Source: Actinacidiphila yanglinensis
Lineage (GTDB): Bacteria > Actinomycetota > Actinomycetes > Streptomycetales > Streptomycetaceae
Assembly: GCF_900107965.1 (NCBI RefSeq)
Contig: NZ_FNVU01000002.1
Coordinates: 186,001 to 250,000, forward strand
Length of the DNA: 64,000 nt
Direction of reading: 5' to 3'
A program made the translations under genes and the position numbers. Under the pieces are notes generated by a model. That model had not been told where the DNA came from. It saw only the letters and a list, made by a program, of their open reading frames with translations, and ran no database searches. Positions 58,744-64,000 of the stretch are shown piece after piece; positions within the stretch are counted from its first letter, which is position 1, and every line of letters starts with the position of its first letter.

Positions 58744-61700
58744 GTGGCAAACCGTGTCAACCGTCCCGAGCAGCTCAAGGAGCTGCTGGGTATCCCCTTC
58801 ACCGCCGAGCAGATGGCCTGCATCACCGCGCCGCCGGCTCCCGCGGTGATCGTGGCCGGGGCGGGCTCGGGGAAGACCACGGTGATGGCCGCACGCGTGG
58901 TGTGGCTGGTCGGCACCGGGCAGGTGGCGCCGGACCAGGTGCTGGGCCTGACCTTCACCAACAAGGCCGCCGCGGAGCTGTCCGAGCGGGTACGGAGGGC
59001 GCTGGCCCGCGCGGGCATCACCCCGGGCGAGGCGGACGGCCCCCCGCACCCCGGCCAGGACCCGGACCGGATGCCGGGCGACCCGCAGATCTCGACGTAC
59101 CACGCGTTCGCCGGGCAGTTGCTGAAGGACCACGGCATGCGGATCGGCCTGGAGCCGAGCGCGCGGCTGCTGGCCGACGCGACCCGGTTCCAGCTGGCGG
59201 CGAAGGTGCTGCGGGCCGCGCCCGGCCCGTACCCGGCGCTGACCAAGGGGCTGCCCACGCTCGTCGGCGACCTGCTCGCGCTGTCCGGGGAGCTCTCGGA
59301 GCACCTGGTGGCCGCCGAGCGGCTGCGGGCCCACGACGGCCGGCTCGCCGCCCGGCTCGCGGAGCTCGATCCCGGCAAGCGCGGCTACGCCTGGGTGAAG
59401 GACGTGGCGCAGACCACCGCCGCCCGCCGCGACCTCGCCGAACTCGCCGCTGCCTACCGGCAGGAGAAGGCGGGCCGCGACCTGCTGGACTTCGGCGACC
59501 AGATCGCCCTGTCCGCCGAGCTGGCGCAGGGCCGCCCGGAGGTCGGCGCGATCCTGCGCGACCAGTACCGGGTGGTGCTGCTGGACGAGTACCAGGACAC
59601 TTCGGTGGCGCAACGGCTGCTGCTGGCCGGGCTGTTCGGCGGCGGCTCCGGGCACGCGGTGACCGCGGTCGGCGACCCCTGTCAGGCGATCTACGGCTGG
59701 CGCGGCGCCTCGGTGGCGAACCTCGACGACTTCCCGCGGCACTTCCCGCACGCCGACGGGCGGCCTGCCGACCGCTACTCGCTGAGCGAGAACCGCCGTT
59801 CGGGCGGGCGGCTGCTCGACCTCGCCAACACCCTCGCGGTCGAGCTGCGCGCCCGGCACGAAGGGGTCGAGGCGCTGCGTCCGGCCCCCGGCGCCGAGCG
59901 CGACGGCGTCGTGCGCTGCGCGCTGCTGCCCACCCAGCAGGAGGAGACCGACTGGCTCGCCGACTCCGTCGCCCACCTGGTGCGCACCGGCACCCCGCCC
60001 GGCGAGATCGCGGTGCTGTGCCGCACCGCGACCCACTTCGCGGGCATCCACGCGGCACTGGTGGCCCGGGACGTGCCGGTCGAGGTGGTCGGGCTGTCCG
60101 GGCTGCTGCACCTGCCCGAGGTCGCCGACCTCGTCGCCACCTGCGAGGTGCTGCACGACCCGACCGCGAACGCGGCCCTGGTACGGCTGCTGACCGGCCC
60201 GCGCTGGCGGATCGGCCCGCGTGACCTGGCACTGCTCGGCCGGCGCGCTCGGCAGCTGGTGCGGCACGGCCCCGGGGCGGGCGGCGAGGACAGCGAGGAC
60301 ACGGACCGGCTCGCGGCGGCCGTGGAGGGCGTCGACCCGGCCGAAGTGCTGTCGCTGACCGACGCCCTCGAGACGTTCCTGGACGCGGAGCCGGGCGACG
60401 AACTGCCGTTCTCCGCCGAGGCGCGGGTGCGGTTCGCGCGGATGGCCGCCGAGATACGGGAGCTGCGCCGGTCGCTGGCCGACCCGCTGATGGACGTGCT
60501 GCACCGGGTGCTCGCCGTCACCGGCCTCGAAGTCGAACTGGCCGCGTCCCCGCACGCCCTGGCCGCCCGCCGCCAGGAGACGCTGCACGCCTTCCTCGAC
60601 GTGGCGGCGTCCTTCGCCGCGCTGGACGGGGAGGCGACCCTGCTGGCGTTCCTCGGGTTCCTGCACACCGCGGCGGAGTACGAGAAGGGGCTGGACAGTT
60701 CGCTGCCCGGCGGCGAGGACACGGTGAAGGTGCTCACCGCGCACAAGGCCAAGGGTCTGGAGTGGGACGTCGTCGTGGTGCCCGGGCTGGTCGCCAAGGG
60801 CTTCCCCAGCGAGCGCGGCCGCGAGCTGTGGCCGCTCAACGCCAAGGTGCTGCCGCACGGCCTGCGCGGTGACGCCGAGACCCTCCCGGAGGTGGAGACG
60901 TGGACCCGCGCCGGGCTCGACGGCTTCCGCGACGCGATGAAGGAGCACCAGCGCATCGAGGAGCTGCGGCTCGGCTACGTCACCTTCACCCGGCCGCGCT
61001 CCCTCCTGCTCGGGTCCGGGCACTGGTGGGGGCCGACGCAGTCCCGGCCGTTCGGGCCGTCGGCGTTCCTCGACGCCCTGCGCGCGCACTGCGAGGCGGG
61101 CCACGGCGAGATCGAGGTCTGGGCCGAACCCCCGGCCGAGGACGCCGACAACCCGTCCCTCGCCTCCGCCACCGAACCCCCCTGGCCGCTGCCCCTCGAC
61201 CCGACCGCCCTGCGCCGGCGCCGGCACGCCGCGACGACGGTCCTCGCGCAGATCGACGCCGCCCGCGCGGACGCCTCCGAGGCCCCCCTCCTCCCGCACC
61301 CGACCCGCCCGCCTTCCCCCCGGCCCGCCCTGCCCCCGCAATCCACCCGGGAGCAGGACGCGCCCGATCCGGCCGAGCCCGGGAAGGCGGAGCCCGACGG
61401 GCCCGAGGGTCCCGGCCCCGCCGATCCCCGCCTCGACCCCGACGACTCCCGCCTCGTCGCCGCCTGGGACCGCGACCTCACCGCCCTCACCGGCGAACTG
61501 CGCCGCGCTCGCGCCACGCTCCACGACGTGCCCCTCCCGCGTACTCTCACGGCCACCCAGCTCATCCGGCTGGCGGCCGACCCCGACGGCCTCGCCCGCG
61601 ACCTGGCCCGCCCGCTGCCGCGACCGCCGGCCCCCGCCGCCCGCCGCGGCACCCGCTTCCACGCCTGGGTGGAGTCCCGCTTCGACGCCCGCCCGCTCTT

Positions 61701-62172
61701 CGCGCCCGAGGACCTTCCGGGCATCGAGCCCGGCGACGACATCGCCGACGAGCAGGACCTCGCCGCCCTCAAGGACGCCTTCCTGCGCAGCCCGTACGCC
61801 GACCGCGTCCCCTACCGCGTCGAGGCGCCCTTCACGCTCACCCTCGCCGGGCGGCTGATCCGCGGCCGGATAGACGCCGTGTACCGGGAGCAGCGGCCGC
61901 CCGCCGACCCCGCCGGCACCCAGGCCGCCGACCCGGACGCGTACGAGATCGTGGACTGGAAGACGGGTCACCGGCCGGACGCCGCCGACCCGCTCCAGCT
62001 CGCGATCTACCGGCTGGCCTGGGCCGAGCAGCAGGGCGTCCCCGTCGAACGGGTGCGAGCGGCCTTCCTGCACATCCGGAGCGGCACGCTGGTGCGGCCC
62101 GCGGACCTGCCGGACCGGGAGGCGCTGGAACGGCTGCTCAGCTCCGACCCGCCGGCGCGGCCGGTACGCTGA
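58744..62172 (+). CDS. adnB: AdnB-like UvrD-type helicase-nuclease
   Basis: The 1142-residue protein starts at GTG 58744. Motor motifs are intact: QMACITAPPAPAVIVAGAGS then GKTTV (Walker A), LTFTNKAAAELSERVR, VVLLDEYQDTSVAQRLLL (Walker B), GDPCQAIYGWRGAS, LTAHKAKGLEWDVVVV and LGYVTFTRPRSLLL. The nuclease domain (from about residue 960) has GTRFHAWVESRF, RGRIDAVYRE, EIVDWKTGHRPD and QLAIYRLAW, without the Fe-S cysteines of its partner. It is the main motor of the expected AdnAB complex that processes double-strand breaks. An M20 peptidase gene begins 6 bases after its stop. Confidence 0.9.
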   Translation: MANRVNRPEQLKELLGIPFTAEQMACITAPPAPAVIVAGAGSGKTTVMAARVVWLVGTGQVAPDQVLGLTFTNKAAAELSERVRRALARAGITPGEADGPPHPGQDPDRMPGDPQISTYHAFAGQLLKDHGMRIGLEPSARLLADATRFQLAAKVLRAAPGPYPALTKGLPTLVGDLLALSGELSEHLVAAERLRAHDGRLAARLAELDPGKRGYAWVKDVAQTTAARRDLAELAAAYRQEKAGRDLLDFGDQIALSAELAQGRPEVGAILRDQYRVVLLDEYQDTSVAQRLLLAGLFGGGSGHAVTAVGDPCQAIYGWRGASVANLDDFPRHFPHADGRPADRYSLSENRRSGGRLLDLANTLAVELRARHEGVEALRPAPGAERDGVVRCALLPTQQEETDWLADSVAHLVRTGTPPGEIAVLCRTATHFAGIHAALVARDVPVEVVGLSGLLHLPEVADLVATCEVLHDPTANAALVRLLTGPRWRIGPRDLALLGRRARQLVRHGPGAGGEDSEDTDRLAAAVEGVDPAEVLSLTDALETFLDAEPGDELPFSAEARVRFARMAAEIRELRRSLADPLMDVLHRVLAVTGLEVELAASPHALAARRQETLHAFLDVAASFAALDGEATLLAFLGFLHTAAEYEKGLDSSLPGGEDTVKVLTAHKAKGLEWDVVVVPGLVAKGFPSERGRELWPLNAKVLPHGLRGDAETLPEVETWTRAGLDGFRDAMKEHQRIEELRLGYVTFTRPRSLLLGSGHWWGPTQSRPFGPSAFLDALRAHCEAGHGEIEVWAEPPAEDADNPSLASATEPPWPLPLDPTALRRRRHAATTVLAQIDAARADASEAPLLPHPTRPPSPRPALPPQSTREQDAPDPAEPGKAEPDGPEGPGPADPRLDPDDSRLVAAWDRDLTALTGELRRARATLHDVPLPRTLTATQLIRLAADPDGLARDLARPLPRPPAPAARRGTRFHAWVESRFDARPLFAPEDLPGIEPGDDIADEQDLAALKDAFLRSPYADRVPYRVEAPFTLTLAGRLIRGRIDAVYREQRPPADPAGTQAADPDAYEIVDWKTGHRPDAADPLQLAIYRLAWAEQQGVPVERVRAAFLHIRSGTLVRPADLPDREALERLLSSDPPARPVR

Positions 62173-62177
62173 AAGCC

Positions 62178-63635
62178 ATGCGCACGACCCCGGACAACGC
62201 CGTCCACCCGCAGCCCGTCCGCCCGCAGTCCGCCGACCCCGGCCCGTACATCGCCGAGCACGCGGACGGCTTCCTCGCCGCGCTCAAGGACTGGCTCCGC
62301 ATCCCGTCCGTCTCCGCCGACCCGGACCATGCCCCCGACGTCCGCCGCAGCGCCGAGTGGCTCGCGGCGGCGCTGACCGACACCGGCTTCCCGGTGGCGG
62401 AGGTCTGGGAGACCGAGGGCGGCCCCGCGGTGTTCGCGGAGTGGCCGAGCGGGGAGGCGGACGCCCCGACGGTGCTGGTCTACGGGCACCACGACGTGCA
62501 GCCCGCCGCCCGGGAGGACGGCTGGGCGACCGACCCGTTCGAGCCGGTGGAGCAGGAGGGGCGGCTGCGGGCGCGCGGCGCCGCCGACGACAAGGGCCAG
62601 GTCTTCCTGCACACCCTGGGGCTGCGCGCGCACCTGTCGGCGACCGGCCGCACCGCCCCCGCCGTGAACGTGAAGCTCCTGGTCGAGGGCGAGGAGGAGT
62701 CCGGTTCGCCGCACTTCCTGGCCCTGATCAGGAAGCACGCCGACCGGCTCGGCTGCGACACCGTGATCGTCTCCGACACCGGCATGTGGGCCGAGGACAC
62801 CCCGACCGTGTGCACCGGCATGCGCGGGCTGGTCGACGGCCAGATCGACCTGTTCGGGCCGGACCAGGACATCCACTCGGGATCGTTCGGCGGCGCGGTG
62901 CCGAACCCGGCCACCGAGGCCGCCCGGCTGGTCGCCGCGCTCCACGACGAGGACCGCCGGGTGGCGATACCCGGGTTCTACGACGGCGTGGTGGAACTGA
63001 CCGAGCGGGAGCGCGCACTGCTGGCGGAGCTGCCGTTCGACGAGGCGGGATGGCTGCGCACCGCACGGTCGCACGCCGCGCTCGGCGAGCGCGGCCACAG
63101 CACGCTGGAGCGGATCTGGGCCCGGCCGACCGCCGAGATCAACGGCATCCACGCCGGCTACGGCGGGCCGGGCGGCAAGACCATCGTGCCGTCCAGCGCG
63201 CAGATCAAGTTCTCCTTCCGGCTGGTGGCGGGCCAGGACACCGCCCGGGTGCGGCAGCTCGTCACCGACTGGGTGGCCGCCCGGCTGCCCGACGGCATCC
63301 GGCACGAGATCCGCTTCTGGGGCGACGGCACCCGCCCGTGCCTGACGCCGCTGGACCACCCGGCGCTGCGCTCGCTGGTCCGCGCGATGGGCCGGGCCTT
63401 CGACCAGGAGATCAGGTACACCCGGGAAGGCGGCTCGGGACCGGCCGCCGACCTCCAGGACGTCCTGGGCGTTCCCGTCCTGTTCCTGGGAATTTCCGTG
63501 CCGTCCGACGGTTGGCATTCGGTGGACGAGAAAGTGGATCTCGATCTGCTCCTCAAGGGTGTCGAGACCGCGGCGCACCTGTGGACGGAACTCGCCGCCG
63601 ACTGGGCGGCCGAACCCTGGCCGAGCCGACGGTGA
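62178..63635 (+). CDS. M20 family dipeptidase
   Basis: The 485-residue protein is an M20 metallopeptidase of the carnosinase-like group. Metal and catalytic motifs: LVYGHHDVQPA, RGAADDKGQVF, LVEGEEESGSPHF, SDTGMWAEDTPTV and, at the C-terminus, WHSVDEKVDLD. The dimerisation part has HSGSFGGAVPNPATEAARL. It probably cleaves small peptides in the cytoplasm. It starts 6 bases after the adnB-like stop and its own stop overlaps a GTG of the next frame, so these genes are likely co-transcribed. Confidence 0.9.
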   Translation: MRTTPDNAVHPQPVRPQSADPGPYIAEHADGFLAALKDWLRIPSVSADPDHAPDVRRSAEWLAAALTDTGFPVAEVWETEGGPAVFAEWPSGEADAPTVLVYGHHDVQPAAREDGWATDPFEPVEQEGRLRARGAADDKGQVFLHTLGLRAHLSATGRTAPAVNVKLLVEGEEESGSPHFLALIRKHADRLGCDTVIVSDTGMWAEDTPTVCTGMRGLVDGQIDLFGPDQDIHSGSFGGAVPNPATEAARLVAALHDEDRRVAIPGFYDGVVELTERERALLAELPFDEAGWLRTARSHAALGERGHSTLERIWARPTAEINGIHAGYGGPGGKTIVPSSAQIKFSFRLVAGQDTARVRQLVTDWVAARLPDGIRHEIRFWGDGTRPCLTPLDHPALRSLVRAMGRAFDQEIRYTREGGSGPAADLQDVLGVPVLFLGISVPSDGWHSVDEKVDLDLLLKGVETAAHLWTELAADWAAEPWPSRR

Positions 63636-63709
63636 GCACCGCAGACCCTCGGCGTACGGCTCATGCCGCCCGCACCACACGCACCGCAAAGGGGAGTTGG
63701 GAAGACGCC

Positions 63710-64000
63710 TTGACCGAACTCGACGCGACATCGAAGCCGCTGAGCCTGACCTATGCCGGAGTGGACCGCGCGGCCCACCACCGCCTGGACGAGGCGTGGC
63801 TCGCGGCTGCCTGGAGCCACCCCACCACCCGCGTCTTCGTCGTCTCCGGGGGCCAGGTGCTGGTCGAGGACACCCCGGACGGGGTCGAACTCGTCATGAC
63901 CCCGGCCTTCGACGCCCCCGAGACCGAGCAGCACCGCTACTTCCTGGGGATCGACGACGAGGGCGTGCGCTACTTCGCGCTCCAGAAGGACTCCCTGCCC
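63710..64000 (+). CDS. nudC: NudC-like NADH pyrophosphatase, N-terminal part only
   Basis: The first 97 residues of a Nudix NAD(H) diphosphatase are visible: YAGVDRAAHHRLDEAWLAAA, HPTTRVFVVSGG, EQHRYFLGIDDEGVRYFAL and QKDSLP. The zinc ribbon and the Nudix box lie beyond the window. Two starts compete. TTG 63710 is preceded by GGGAAG at 5 bases. GTG 63632 overlaps the upstream stop (GTGA) but adds an Arg/Thr-rich extension. Rv3199c (nudC) is close to the AdnAB genes in M. tuberculosis too. Confidence 0.82.
   Translation, partial: MTELDATSKPLSLTYAGVDRAAHHRLDEAWLAAAWSHPTTRVFVVSGGQVLVEDTPDGVELVMTPAFDAPETEQHRYFLGIDDEGVRYFALQKDSLP

Overview
The window is about 64 kb of very GC-rich actinobacterial chromosome. 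Dense short-gap operons, GTG starts, strong G/C at third codon positions and the individual protein families all point to Streptomyces or a close relative in Streptomycetaceae. No rRNA, tRNA, CRISPR array or prophage is visible. Most of it is core chromosome whose gene order resembles two blocks that I know from Mycobacterium tuberculosis: the Rv1202-Rv1239c region (dapE, LOG, folP2, tag, DUF3117, O-methyltransferase, sigE, rseA, tatB, mrp, corA) and the Rv3199c-Rv3211 region (nudC, adnAB, ATL, moeB/moeZ, DUF3152, TetR, DUF3107, ferritin-like, rhlE).

Region by region. 1-10.6 kb: GNAT enzyme, 7Fe ferredoxin, DapC and DapE (lysine and peptidoglycan DAP pathway), LOG protein, FolP2-like protein, DivIVA-like protein, Tag glycosylase and an enoyl-CoA hydratase. 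This stretch is interrupted at 2.4-3.8 kb by an IS5-type element with a damaged transposase and a frameshifted passenger gene. 10.8-14.3 kb: DUF3117 protein, an O-methyltransferase that seems to start at ATT, a SigE-like ECF sigma factor with its own ECF-type promoter, its zinc-binding anti-sigma factor, and TatB. 15.3-22.7 kb: Mrp, DUF1003 and MgtE-N/CBS operon, lipoprotein, EamA exporter, and CorA with a long leader carrying a small upstream ORF and a hairpin. 22.7-32.7 kb: small conserved Streptomyces genes, a broken MFS transporter, PHP, MarC, hydrolase, DEAD-box helicase, ferritin-like protein, DUF3107 and TetR. 33-35.4 kb: hydrolase and DUF3152 zinc-protease-like protein.

35.5-46.4 kb is accessory DNA placed between the DUF3152 and moeZ genes, which are neighbours in M. 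tuberculosis. It holds (i) a complete oligopeptide-type ABC importer preceded by a short leader-peptide gene, and (ii) a five-gene operon: a PelF-like DUF3492 glycosyltransferase, a membrane protein with an in-frame TTA codon, a small Pro/Ala-rich protein, a sugar epimerase and a spherulin-4/GH135-like protein that lacks the usual catalytic acids. I read (ii) as a possible Pel- or galactosaminogalactan-like exopolysaccharide locus under bldA control. It is the best candidate for something undescribed here.

46.5-64 kb: MoeZ sulfur carrier activator, secreted proteins, a large membrane fusion protein (flippase domain plus degenerate kinase-like domain), an alkyltransferase-like repair protein, the AdnA/AdnB-type helicase-nuclease pair separated by a lipoprotein gene, an M20 peptidase and the start of NudC. 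Related palindromic repeats sit in four gaps, three of them between convergent genes. The two frameshifts (about 2752 and 23403) each look like loss of one G, so sequencing error cannot be excluded.
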